In this document: in pieces, positions 47,601 through 58,877 of the stretch
Numbering within the stretch: the stretch's first letter is position 1
Layout of the letters: the number at the start of each line of letters is the position of its first letter
Assembly: GCA_036852015.1 (NCBI GenBank)
Contig: JAANDG010000141.1
Location: 212,815-276,814, forward strand
Length of the DNA: 64,000 nt
Direction: 5' to 3'
From: Pelodera strongyloides
Taxonomy: Eukaryota; Nematoda; Chromadorea; Rhabditida; Rhabditidae
Made by a program: the position numbers and the translations under genes
Notes under the pieces: model-generated
The model's database searches: none
What the model saw: only the letters and a program-made list of their open reading frames with translations
What the model was told of the DNA's origin: nothing

Positions 47601-48043
47601 CATTCATTGATGATCTCTTCGCGTTTGTGATCAGAATGCCGACCATGTACAGAATCGGATGCTTCAGAGATGACATCATCTTCCTGATCTATCTCTACCA
47701 GCGGTAAGCAAATTGTGCCATTGGTTTTCATTTGACGCTTTGGGCCATATGTTTTTTTTTGTGGTAACTTTATGTTCAACTTGAAGATAGTCTACTCGGT
47801 GTACGTAAGTCTGGGATCTGAAAGGTACGATATAACAAACCATCAAACATTTCCTTTAGTTGGGCCTACCGTGTGGACCCGAAGAGAGCCAACGAGTACG
47901 GAACCTCTATGGAACATCCCACTGGTGTTGTGGAGCCGGAACAGGCTGCTATTGAAAACAACACAGCTGATGCCAACAATGAGGCGGTAGATGAGGTAGC
48001 CCAGGAGGCTGTAGCCGACCCGGAGACCAAGAAGAAACAGTAA
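44658..48043 (+). CDS. CLPTM1-family ER membrane protein
   Basis: Eleven phase-consistent exons: 44658-44799, 44977-45185, 45316-45582, 45806-45982, 46105-46278, 46378-46464, 46587-46766, 46991-47112, 47242-47412, 47551-47703 and 47860-48043. They give 621 residues. The N-terminus is Ala/Gln rich with a first hydrophobic segment (MMMFWFISSLMRSFMG). A large luminal domain follows (MFYPGQMYDLYVYLNDN to FFNNYWNLGQDYF). Then comes a cluster of membrane helices (LGITVVVSLLHTVFEFLAFK and FQSLIVFLYICD) and a conserved C-terminal block (MTPQLFINYKLKSVAHLPWR, FVIRMPTMYRIGCFRDDIIF). The tail is acidic and ends TKKKQ. CLPTM1 relatives retain GABA-A receptors in the ER or scramble glucosamine-phosphatidylinositol for GPI anchors. 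Length suits CLPTM1 (human about 670 residues). The window does not decide between CLPTM1 and CLPTM1L function. Confidence 0.93.
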
Positions 48044-48045
48044 AT

Positions 48046-48051
48046 AATAAA
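48046..48051 (+). promoter_or_regulatory. Possible polyadenylation signal of CLPTM1
   Basis: AATAAA begins three bases after the stop codon. If used, the 3' UTR would be only about 20 bases; a later AATAAA near 48572 is the alternative. Confidence 0.4.
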
Positions 48052-49164
48052 CTTGTTGACATCTAGATCTCAAACTGTCACCTCTGTTTACAGGTTTGGT
48101 CGATGCAATTTTTTTCTAGCCAAATATTCTCCTAACTTTTGAGTGCCACATAACTTTAGCAGATCTTATGGAATGCGGCATAACTTTTCATTGTCATTTC
48201 TTGGGCAGCCATTTAATGCGTCACTATTTGTTACTGTTATCGCCAAAATTGTCACTGTGCGCGTAATATTTTACATTTTGGCATATCCAACTTGAAGCAG
48301 ATCATTTGTTTATTGATGGATTTTTTTACGAGCTTTCCGAATAGATTTCCAGTTCTCATTTTCCTTGGGTTGTTGCCAATTGTTGTTTGCAAATTTTATC
48401 CTATATTTATTCTTTATTTAGCTTTATATTATTTATTGTAACAAGTAGTACGGTTTAAAGCAATATTATCTTTCAATCGGTTATTTTTTAAAGTTACTTT
48501 TTGTCACTTATAATTGCCGAATCCGGTTGGAAAGTTTAAACATTCCTATTGCACGCAATTTTTGATTTAGTAATAAATTATTTTTTAGGAAAATAGCTTG
48601 GCTTTGGTGCTTATTCGTGGAAACAATTAGTTGTAGAGTTTAAATGTGTCAGTGTACTTTTTTCACACACAACCAATTAACCCTGACCGTTGTAGCTTAT
48701 ACAATATTTATCATTACAACAATGTGTTGTATCTTATTACGTTGAGTAACATAATCCACCGGCAGAACTCTACATAGTAGCTAAGTAAGCTACGCGTAAA
48801 TCGCAAGTGCATAGGAAGATATGCATCGCACAGGGATGCGCCAGCGTACGGAAGACATGTTTAATCAACAGTTCAAAACATAAACACCAAATTATTAGGA
48901 AATAGAAACAAAAGAAAGACATATATCATGGAGTCGGACCCATTGAAGCTACTCCGCACTGGATAAGTTATTATATTTGACAGACATGTCGTGCAAACCC
49001 GAGGTATGACAATTTCACTTTATGGAAGAAAAGAAGAGGATTCTTTAGTGCAATAGAAGTCGAAGTTGATTGCTTAAGAGAAACTGTGCTTCTTACACAT
49101 ATGTGCGAAAGATACGAATTCGATAAAGCCTGAATTAAAATTGAACGAATAGGGATTAGGGGTC
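48052..49164. other. Intergenic region between convergent genes
   Basis: About 1.1 kb of AT-rich DNA lies between the 3' ends of CLPTM1 and the unrecognised 180-residue gene. I see no gene or repeat in it. Confidence 0.6.
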
Positions 49165-49170
49165 TTTATT

Positions 49171-50374
49171 TTATCGTCTGCCTTTTCTTCTTTTCAATGC
49201 AGCCACCCTAGGATGGAGAATCATCTTTGTCGGTGGGGACTTTCTTCTTCTCTTGTTTTTCTTCGCAAACCTGTAACGGATTAGTATCGTCACTTGAGAG
49301 GCAATTGTTCCTGAATGAGCTGCCCATCGAAAGAAAACTAACACATGTTCCTTATCGATGTTAGTTAAAGTGGGACTAAATATTTTCTTCCTTGAAAACT
49401 CACAATGTATCGAGTATCTTCTTTATTACACTGTCGTCTGGTTTTATTGAGTCTTCTGGGTCAGCTTGTTGAGGTTCTGCGTTAGTATTCTCAGCATGAA
49501 TTGGTTTACTGAAAGAGTACAGTTGAAAAAAGTTCTTTGCAGTATATAGGACGAAACTCGTCCTGCGAGAAGATTCACCCGCAGGACATATAGCAAAACC
49601 AAGCAACCAACCAACTTTTTGTCTTGTCACCACCTTAAAAAGGAAACTGATAGTTAACTGAGAAATACCCACATTCCAGCGCGTGACTCTTTAAACGTCT
49701 CGTTAGCAATGGAATTGTTCTGCTCTCCGGTGAAACCTAAAAAAAGGTTTGCAACTTCCATAAAACAACTAATTATTTCTTAGTTTTCGCCTCCATCGTT
49801 TTGCATTGAACTGTATCTTGTAAATAAGAGTGTGACATTGCAAAAGGGTTGTGTGGTCAAACAAAACGATATTCTCACGTTTTGACTGCGCGGAGAACTC
49901 GCGGCTGATAAGTGACAACAGTTTAGTGGGATCATTGCGGTGACAATTGTCTGGTTCCATTTGAAACGACACATCATTTTCATCTCTCTGAAACACTATC
50001 AATATATGTACATTGAATAACAAACTGTGAGTGTTTTAGTCCCATTTTCTTATAATCACTATGTTTGTCAGAACGAGAACTGCATCTTTACGAACCTGTC
50101 GAAAGTGATCAAAACAAGCGGTGCTAGATGAAGCCAGTGTCAGTAGAGCTTCCATCTAAAATGGAACGAAATATAAGGCCAGCTCTCCAGTAATTGATTT
50201 CACGAAGCGCCTTCACGAATTTCGATCACGGCAGTAAGAAAAACAAGAAATATTCCAAATTATATGTACCATTTTCATCGCAGCCATGTCATACAACAAG
50301 CATATCGGTTTCCTCATTGCGTACAATATTATGAAGGGCGTCAGATAGATCAATTTTTGAAGTTCAGCAATCAT
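49171..50374 (-). CDS. Unrecognised 180-residue protein with a basic tail
   Basis: Six short exons (50270-50374, 50096-50155, 49879-49987, 49673-49736, 49404-49508, 49171-49270) join in phase with consensus donors such as GTGAGA, GTGGGT and GTGAGT. I do not recognise the family. The N-terminus carries one hydrophobic stretch (LIYLTPFIILYAM) that could be a signal anchor. The middle is polar with an acidic Pro/Glu/Asp segment (EPQQADPEDSIKPDDS). The last exon is strikingly basic (FAKKNKRRRKSPP then ALKRRKGRR), which could bind nucleic acid or act as a nuclear signal. A minus-strand AATAAA lies directly after the stop (49165-49170). The start ATG is the first in an open frame and is not otherwise supported. 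Confidence 0.6.
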
Positions 50375-53300
50375 GCTCGTTCATTATTGTTACAGAGAAT
50401 GGCCAAAGAATAGGTATGTTATTCAGTGGACAGGTGTGGGACTCATATATAAACGCCTATTGGCTTGCCTCTGGGCAAAATAAGGGGCGCTCTTTAAATA
50501 ACTTGCTAAGGGTTCGCAACGTCTAGGCGCGACAACTCAGTTAAACAAAGCAGCTGCTCTTATTGGTAAAGAAGTAAGAATGGAGACATACGTCAATTAA
50601 ATATAGGTCTAGAAAAGAGGAGCAATACGGCGTGCTTATATCGCTCAGCGATCAACAGGTCTTTTCGAAACATTTAGTGGCACAATATTCTCATTTGTCA
50701 CACAAAGTATGTCATCAAAAACTGTGATGAGTAATGATATTGCTCCCAATAAGTTTGCTGACAAAGGAAACATTTTCCTCAATTCACAAAATTAGTTTGT
50801 ACTATTCTGATGCTTACAATTATAATAAAAATTTCAATTTGACTATGTAAAACGTAGAATACGCAAGTAAACAAGGGCGACATACGTATCTACAATGCGG
50901 TTAGTGGGGGCTTCTCAAACGAACTGTGTAAATAACTACAACAGGTCATTAGGGAGCGCTATTTCGGATAAAAGAAAACTCTTCTCATTACCAAGTCAAT
51001 ATGAGGAGAACACGACACGAGGCAAAGCATATTGGGCAATTAATGAAAATAGTTTATCGTTTTGCTGATAAGCTCTCCAAATTAAAAAGCATAGTAGGAG
51101 TTTATCCTGAGACACAAGAACAATCTGGTCGATACCTACTCGTTTCCATTATTAAACTCGAAAATGATTAGAACTTTGACCAGAAAACTTGTTTACATGA
51201 AGGTATGTTCTATTTTGAGATTAAGCGCGAACTTGGCCCAAACAAATACAGGTGATGACGAAATTGCTTTGAAAATTATAAACATTTCTGCGTCACTAAG
51301 TACTGGAATGAAAGTGCAGAGAGGTACCGAAGCGTGTTTGGCTAATGAGGGACGCAGGGCCCAGAACCGAAACGCTCACCCCGGTTACCCGGGAGAGGAT
51401 CGCATGTGAATCTCACCCTGTTTGGATCGATATCTGGCTGACATTCCCCGAGAAGGGTAAGGAGAGGCTGACACCAGATTGAAGATTCGGGTTCGGGGAT
51501 ATAGTACATGACAGATGCGATGATTCAAAACAGGCAATTATTTGCCAATTGAAACTGCTCCGATCTGATCCGGCAGTTTATCGTCGTGTTATCTTCAACA
51601 AAGCTTAAAAGCAGGACTAGGTATTTAATGTTTTTTTTTTGGCAGTGATAATCCTTTCACAACCAGGTTTAGTTTTAGAGGAACAGTAGTTGAAAGATCT
51701 CTGCACTTAGATATCTTATTTGGGATCATATTGTCTTAATTTTGAAAAGGATCATAGTGGTTTGACATAATTTAAATTATGGACGTTGTATTAGTTGTTA
51801 GCCTTATAAACCTATAACCCAAAAGATGGACAAAGAGAGAAACCACAGAGATAGAGAATTACACGGTGCAAAACTTGCGGGAACCTCGGCGATCAATAGA
51901 GAAAGGACTCTAGACCTAAGTGACAGCCTAGCGAAGCTGAGCCGAGAAGGGCTGAGGGCCGCACCGTCCATTCATTCATTCTCTAGTTAGGGAGAGATAA
52001 CCCTCTTGTTTGCAACAACCGACATATCCCTGGCGGTTCCTGACCTTTCGCTTTCGATTTCAAACAAGATGCCACTCTGCCATACACTTCCAAACAATAG
52101 GATTTTCGTGGTATAAAGCGGACAAACATCTGATTTTTCCAACATATGCTCATAAGCTCATTCCCATACGTTATATGCAAATGGATATGATTGTACATAC
52201 GGTTAGAATAAATTCATAAAATACAGTTGTCCAACAAACGTTCCAAAAACCGGCTGTTATATCGTTTAGTCATGAATACTTTGTGCATAATTCTATTTAA
52301 AGAAGTGAACAAATGAATGTTTCTAATTTCAGAACGAAAAAAAACCAGAAGCGCACTTCAGAAAATAGGTAAGCTTTGAAAGCAAACATCAGTCGTATGC
52401 AATGAGGTGAGTAAAAAAAAAAGACCCGCGGGCAATGAGAGAAAATGTTGACGATCAATTTTTCTCCCGATTTACACAGAATGAACTTTTCTTTGTTAAA
52501 ACTAAAGAGTGGAAAGGTTTTTTGCTCCTGATTGAACAAAAAACTGATAATTTTGGGTTGTTTTACTCTACAAAGGTAATTATTAACTTGATCTATTTCA
52601 CAAACTATACAACTAATGAAACTTTTTGAGAGAAAGTGAAATTGTCTTTGATTTATAACGTAGATCGAGACCGGTATTCAACTGCTGAAACGAACTGTGT
52701 TCATTGTTTGCAATCTGGTTAGGTGTCTACATACTTGCATCACTAAAATTGCATACTGGTACATGTCATAACATTTCGCAATAGTGCACTGAGCTTACGT
52801 AAAAAATGGTCGGCAGATATGTTGCGAAATAAAAGAGATCATTACTCATTCGTCTCGGCTCATTGTTTACGGATATTTTGATAATCCATCTTACAGTATG
52901 CTTTTAGGTCCATTCAAAAGAGATATACCGTCAATTAGGATATGTGCCTAGGATTCACCCATTGAGGGGATTAATAACTGAATGTGTAATAGATGTGCAT
53001 GTGCGCAATTAAGAGTCATCTTTCTCCTTTCCTTATCATCTTGTCTGGATCAATAAATAGAGCGGGATTAAAGGATACGTCCTGTCAACAAAGAAACAGT
53101 AGGCATCAGTGCGAAAAACTTGCATTAGTGCGAGTGACGTAAAACGTAAGACCGTTTATTTTGCGGCTAACGAATACGGTAGACTTTAAAATATTAACGT
53201 CCCCCACTAATTCTGTTATAGGTTCCCTAGTATCAAATTTAACTACATTTTTTAGTGCAAAACAGAGATTTATTCACGCAACCAGGCGTTAATTTGGTTC

Positions 53301-53684
53301 ATGAAAATAAAGTCCTCTAAAGGAAAACGCAGAAGAGGAAATGTTGGGTGAACGCTTCAAACAAAGTGGAGTTTGTATGGTCTATTCCGGGAGGGAAAGA
53401 CAAATGAGACAGGGACTATTTCTCCCTTTTCCTTTCAGAAACATGACTTTCCATTCTTTCTGCAATTGCTCTTTGACTATTGCGGGCCGTTGAAACTATA
53501 AGCGAGCAATTGTATACTGAAGGAGCCTAGAAAAAGCCACTGTTTCTGAGATATTTTGTTGTTTGTTTTGCGATTTTTGTTACCTACCTATGCATTTGTA
53601 AAAAATCATTTGTGATTTTTTCTATTACCGACACTTGGTCGTCAGATACGAGTTTATCATTTATTGTCAAACAAATGTTATACA
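50375..53684. other. Intergenic region, no supported gene
   Basis: These 3.3 kb lie between two minus-strand genes. A GC-richer patch at 51.31-51.5 kb and another at 51.86-51.97 kb stand out, but neither has a splice-supported frame. No repeat of note was seen. Confidence 0.5.
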
Positions 53685-54705
53685 TTATTGCTTGCACAAG
53701 CTGACTTTCTTGCAGATTGATTTCGCGTCGGTCTTCTTGCTTATGCCATCGAGCATGGGCGTCATCTTCTAAAACAACATATTTTTTTACAACCAACGAA
53801 AACGATCATTTGCTTCTTCTTTGTTGGGATGGCAATTTCAAGACATTTGTCACCTTAAAATAAGAGCAAAACTTCTTTGTAGTGAGAGTTCAATGCTGTT
53901 CACGTCCTTCCTATTATTAGCTGTTTCGCATAGTTTTGTAATTATTACGTGCATAACTCTCACCTGCTCTAGCTTCGTGGAACACTTCTCCCTAAAGGAA
54001 GAGGGTGCCATTTTGCATACAACTGTAATGTATTTGGCGAGCCTCAGCGACAACATGCCACCCTTGGATTCAGCCGTTTTCTTAAGAAATGAATTTAATC
54101 TTTACACTAATAGACGATGTTCCGCAAGCATGCATATGTATGTCAAGATTTCGAAAGCAATCAACTAACAAACTTATTATCATAAAAACTTGACGGAAAC
54201 CCACCTTCACTGAAGTGATACATGCTTGGCAGACGGGGTTAAGAGCGTTGGGAAGTACTCCTGTACAAGTATTAGTTCATTATTAAAAGGCTCAGTGAAT
54301 ACAATAGGTCTACATTACAGTTTTCTTACTTATTGGAAAAATTTAAAGCTAGTTCTTCGCGAAATAGTATTGCAGTAAGCCGTGCACTCTTTCTCTGTTT
54401 CTATCTCTACTTACTACCCCTACTGCCATAGACATTCACTATCTGTCAATTATTGAATGAAATTTTTCATGCTCCTTTGTCAATGTGGGAAAATTTATAC
54501 ATATTTGTTACCTTTGACTTATTATGAAAGAAAGACTAATAGCTCACAGCTGCAATGAAGGACCACTCTTAGGACTATCGGAAAGAGTAATTTGAATAAA
54601 AAGATCATAAATTAAATCAGAATATCACGTACCTGCGTTGGTATTCGGAACGATATACATTGTTATCACGGCAAAGCAAACAACAATTAAAGTTGTCAAC
54701 CTCAT
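53685..54705 (-). CDS. Secreted saposin-B domain protein
   Basis: Four exons (54633-54705, 54205-54260, 53964-54062, 53685-53768) give 103 residues in phase. A signal peptide (MRLTTLIVVCFAVITMYIVP) is followed by a single saposin-B domain with all six cysteines in the standard spacing: CQAC, then VVCK 24 residues on, REKC, and the closing pair SIC and SLC before the stop. Saposin-B proteins bind or disrupt lipid membranes; nematode SPP/caenopore members act in the gut against microbes or in lipid digestion. Length and single-domain layout match SPP proteins. The acceptor of exon 3 (ATCCAAG) is weak but gives the only frame with correct cysteine spacing. Another open frame over the last exon (53584-53796) is longer but breaks the fold. 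Confidence 0.8.
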
Positions 54706-55392
54706 AGCTCTGAAATGGACTGTTTTCAATATTATATTTTTACAAGTACTTGAAAACAGCATACAATCAAAACAGAAAGATTTTGAGCAAAAAAGATCAC
54801 ATGTGTTTTGTGAAAGAAGGAATTGGGGCTATTCCTTGCAGAAACAAATCAACAGCGACGCAAGGTCTATTTATCAAAGGTAAGATGGAGAACTTGTCAC
54901 ATTGAATTGAAAATTTCCTCGCTTCGTTTTCTCTCCTTTTTAAACGAATACTTTCTTTTCACAAGTGCTGGTGGTGAGTCAGTTTATTTTTAACTGTTTC
55001 CTTTGTCAACTTCACCGAGGAATAATACAAAAACTGAACCATTCTATACAAAACATCAAGCAACTCAATGTAATCTATACATTTGAAAGTTTTTGTTTAC
55101 ATTTTGCTTATTCACTTCAAGGGCGAACAAATACAAAAGCATATTTAGGCAACGACCTGAATTGGTGTCTGATTTGTTTTCAATGGAGTTTCCATCATTG
55201 GATTATGGTAATGATGACAAATATATTTCTCGGATGATTTAAGAACAGTTTACGAAAAAAGTGGACCATTTTACGGATCTCTCTGAACGGCTCAAAAACG
55301 ATCCCGTTGTTGTTCAACGACAGCCATGTCTGGTCATGAAACCGGCAATACAATGGTTGCCCATTTGGGTCTTTCCTCTGAAGTGTTGTGGA

Positions 55393-55438
55393 GGACACGT
55401 GGTGACACGTGGTGTGGAGGACTGAAGGACACGTGGTG
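55393..55438. repeat. GACACGTGGTG cluster
   Basis: Three copies of GACACGTGGTG occur within 46 bases, interleaved with GTGGAGGAC. Each contains the E-box CACGTG. Confidence 0.75.
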
Positions 55439-55460
55439 TTTCAGGCACGTTGGGAAACTT

Positions 55461-55525
55461 TTCTGACAATTTTAATCCTTTTCTGACAATTTTAATCCTT
55501 CAATTTTAAAACTTTTCTGACAATT
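55461..55525. repeat. 20-bp tandem repeat
   Basis: TTCTGACAATTTTAATCCTT is repeated twice head to tail, and TTCTGACAATTT recurs 14 bases later. Confidence 0.85.
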
Positions 55526-55604
55526 TGCTGGCAATGATCGCTCGAAATTAATGAAAGTCGAGAATTGTAATGTTTCTTTGCATCAGTTTGTCCTAAGGAT
55601 TATA

Positions 55605-55969
55605 TTAAAGGGATAAGCTCACCGTAAATTGTGTCTGTTTTTTTTTTGTTTCTTTATTTTCTATAAGGGATAATACAAATTTGGAATAGAAAAAGTAGTG
55701 TTCTATTTCAATACTCACGGAGATATTAGGTGATAAAGTGGTGGATTGATCGGGCCGAAATGCAAAAAGGGCAATTATCCTATACAAACAAGGCAGGACA
55801 ATTGCCCTTTTTGCATTTCGGCCCGATCAATCCACCACTTTATCACCCAATATCTTCGTGAGTATTGAAATTGAACACTACTTTTTCTATTCCAAATTTT
55901 TACTATCCCTTGTAGAAAATAAAGACACAAAAAAAACAGACACAATTTAAGGTGAGCTGATCCCTTTAA
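55605..55969. mobile_element. 365-bp foldback element (MITE-like)
   Basis: The left arm (55605 to about 55781) and the right arm (about 55795-55969) are near-perfect reverse complements over about 175 bases, with a loop of only about 13 bases. The outer ends read TTAAAGGGAT and ATCCCTTTAA, so the element may have inserted at TTAA, the target used by piggyBac-type transposases; a TA target is the alternative. It encodes no transposase. Transcription would yield a long hairpin RNA. The arms differ at scattered positions, so it is not brand new. Its right end touches the TATA-like box of the next gene. Confidence 0.85.
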
Positions 55970-55971
55970 GG

Positions 55972-55980
55972 TATATAAAT
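55972..55980 (+). promoter_or_regulatory. TATA-like box
   Basis: TATATAAAT lies 100 bases before the ATG of the 66-residue gene and two bases after the foldback element's end. Spacing suits a core promoter with a short 5' leader. Confidence 0.5.
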
Positions 55981-56079
55981 TTGCGTAATTCCCTACGTGT
56001 ACAAACGACAACTCTTTGTTATAACAAACCAAAGTTTATTAAAACAACCAAGCTGTAGTGAAAACAACAAAAATCAACA

Positions 56080-56344
56080 ATGAGTGAAAAGGGTAGCCAG
56101 TTGAAAAGTGTGAAAAAAATAGTCCGAGAAGAGGTAAGCAATGCATATGAAATCGAGTGAGTTTAATATCGCTAAATAAATTTAATACGTTTAATAAGAA
56201 GAAATTCATCTGCAAAACAGATTTAATGTGTGTGCCTGGGAAGGGAGGAGTTGCACTCCTGAGAACAAACCGAGAATACCGACGATACAAGAAGCACGAA
56301 ATCAGTCACAATTAGACGCAGTTATTGAGAAGACGGACGCCTGA
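56080..56344 (+). CDS. Unrecognised 66-residue microprotein, two exons
   Basis: Exon 1 (56080-56156) starts MSEKGSQLKSVKKIVREE and ends at a GTGAGT donor in phase 2. Exon 2 (56221-56344) follows an ACAG acceptor in matching phase and ends VIEKTDA. The intron is 64 bases, a typical nematode size. The protein is soluble, with a basic amphipathic N-terminal half and a small Cys pair (CAWEGRSC) before a Pro-rich turn (KPRIPTI). It has no signal peptide. An upstream TATA box and a downstream AATAAA (56492-56497) support a real transcript. I do not recognise the family. An alternative donor GTAAGC at 56134 would break the frame. Confidence 0.55.
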
Positions 56345-58877
56345 TGTACTAAGAAAAAAGAACCTACAGTGATTGAACAATCCGCTCATTTATGTCGTTA
56401 GCATAAGAGCGCTATAGATATTTCTGTTCCAGGTACACCGATCGTGGACTCCTAAATATGAACATCAAATATGAAGTATTCAGCCTTAAAGAATAAAAAC
56501 TGTGTTTTGGCAAACCCAAGGAAGAATTTCCATTTCAACAAATTCGATTACCAAAGTGTAAATGCACACAACCTACAGGCACATACACCACACTTGAAAC
56601 ACTCATTAAGGGATATTAGTTTATAGAAATGCCATATCCAATGGTGTAGACCAATTACACAAACTAACAGAGATTCGACGACAGCGTTCACGAAATCAGT
56701 GCCCGGAAAATGTAAGCATTGGCTTTGAGCTGTGAGACCAATTACAAGTGTCTGTGTTTGGATCGTCACCGGTTACGACGGAACTAGAATTTCTACAACT
56801 GCCTAGATTCCATTGCAGCATCGGGTTCAGTGTATTCATAACAAAACTGATCTCCGCAGAAAGGACAACCTGAAATGGAATACTGTATGAGTATGTGCTT
56901 GTGTGCGTGTGTATGAGTGTCCTTCTATGTTAATTATGTTTGGTGCTTGTGTTTTAGCTTTTTATCTGTATTAGCTTCTTTGATCCAAGGACAAGACAAC
57001 GCTAGCTACTAAACAAAAGCACAGGCGACAGGCCCACGTAAAAAAAGTTTTCCCCAAATTTTCTGCGATAAATCTCCCAGACTACACAACCGTGGCTGTG
57101 TAAACCGTTTTGCATATGCACAATTGGGGAATATATTCGCGAAATAAGATCCTCAGAAATGCAAAGCAGTTTGTGTTTGAAAATGCGCCTAGCGTAAAAT
57201 ACAATGTGTTGCATTGTAAAACGCTTCTTGATATTGATTTAATAAATGTTAACATATTTGTTTTCGTTTTCAAACCGGTTCATGTCCAAAAACCGTTTTT
57301 TTTGGCTATTTTTGGGTGCTGAGTACGGTAACTACCTGTGGATCTTCTTTCGCGAATGTGGGCCTGAGAATTTAAGAAGATTTGCCCAGTTAAATCTGCT
57401 CTTATTTATGTAGGCAGGCCTACTCCAGGTAACCCTATTTCTCCACCTTTTGGCCAACCAGCGCGCGTGTTCGTGGCGATAGATTTCATAAAGGGTCAGG
57501 CCCAAAGTAGGGGATACATGGAATATATGTTTAACGGCCCCTTATAAAGAAATAATCGAGATGGGTACAATTCAGTGGAACAACAATATGACGGAAGTAT
57601 TGATTATGAAACATTTCGTTGAAAACCGCATTCCACAACATGGGGAAGCTCATGGAGCTATTGCCCTATTCTACCAGTTATTTTACTACAGTCGTCAGAT
57701 GAGCGAAATTTATTTTGCGTCTCGTAGGATCCATTTCCATTCTGTCGTGTCATACAATGTTTAGATGAATTGTGATCACCCCTGCGCTAATGGATTGAGC
57801 TGGTATGCCTAAGAACGTTCCGAAGGTGGCAGAATAGGTTGGCGGGGAATAACTATGCGAGTTGTAGGTGCAAAATTCAGACAATCTTTTTGCTCGTCAA
57901 ACTGATACGCTTGGTGCAGTGATAAATGGCACTTAGACAAACATGAAGATAAAACACATTTATATTAATTCAGCATCAGTTATCAAATGAGTAGCAATTT
58001 TTCAGCATATAGCGGTAAATTATTAGATTATGTAAAGAACTACTGACCATATCTAAACATCGAAATTACTAGTAAAACATGAGCCGGAATGACGTAAATA
58101 AGGCACTAAGATAAACCGATTTTTCTTAAAATGGGCCATAAGACCTTAACATTGTCTTAGCAGAAATCCCGTAGATAAATCAATGCATACATGATAAGTA
58201 AAATAAACTAATGAAAAATTTGTCACCTTTAAGGAAACTAAAGGAAAATTATAAAGGAAACTAAAGGAAAATTATAAACTAATTATTTAAAGAAAGAGAG
58301 TTTTCCGCCAACGGTCAAGTAGCGAGCAGTAAGACATGAACAGACATAATTATATAAAAATACGAACCAATCAATAATGATGAACAAAATAAGTTATCCA
58401 ACAACCGGCTTCTCATAAAAAATAAATAAGGCTAAAAACTATTTGGAAATTCTAAAAACTACTTGAAAAAAATACTTGGAAAAATAAAGAAAGAGAGTAA
58501 AAAAAATCAATAAGCGTGCATGGATTAATCTTGACAAAAAACATTAAAACGAAATCGCACGAAGAAATCGTTAAACACAGCTTTCTAAAAAAATACATTT
58601 ACAGTAATCAGTTTCAACCCTTTTATATGATTATGCTTAGCAATAACCAATCCAATGTTCGATCGTTTTACCGTATCATTGAATAACTAAGTACTTTCTT
58701 TATAATTTGGGCAAAACAACATAAGCAGAAATGATTGGAGTGCAACAATTAAACATGTTCAACTGGAGAAACAGAACATATTAATTAATAACAGATTAAG
58801 TCGAGATATGTACTACCTGGCGTAAACAATAATTAGTACATCTGTGTAAAGATTGAGTTCTGACGAGAACTATTTTC
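56345..58877. other. Intergenic region, no supported gene
   Basis: These 2.5 kb are AT-rich. A 67-codon plus-strand frame at 57561-57764 follows a TATAAAG motif but has no splice support. A 23-bp tandem duplication lies at 58231-58276. Nothing else was seen. Confidence 0.5.
58231..58276. repeat. 23-bp tandem duplication
   Basis: Two perfect head-to-tail copies begin AAGGAAACTAAAGGAAAATT, with a 23-base period. Confidence 0.85.

Larger units (their letters stand above)
54706..55604. other. Intergenic region with short tandem repeats
   Basis: No gene is supported. The right half carries two local repeat clusters: copies of GACACGTGGTG near 55393-55438, and two perfect copies of a 20-bp unit at 55461-55500 with a partial third near 55515. 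Confidence 0.6.

Noticed and set aside
51300..51500. GC-rich hairpin-prone patch considered as an RNA gene
   Set aside because: It has no tRNA A/B boxes or cloverleaf and no strong stem with a plausible precursor.
53584..53796. 70-codon minus-strand frame over the last saposin exon
   Set aside because: It needs a phase-1 entry that no upstream exon supplies, and it destroys the saposin cysteine pattern.
57561..57764. 67-codon plus-strand frame after a TATAAAG motif
   Set aside because: Single exon, no poly(A) signal nearby and no family features; left as unproven.
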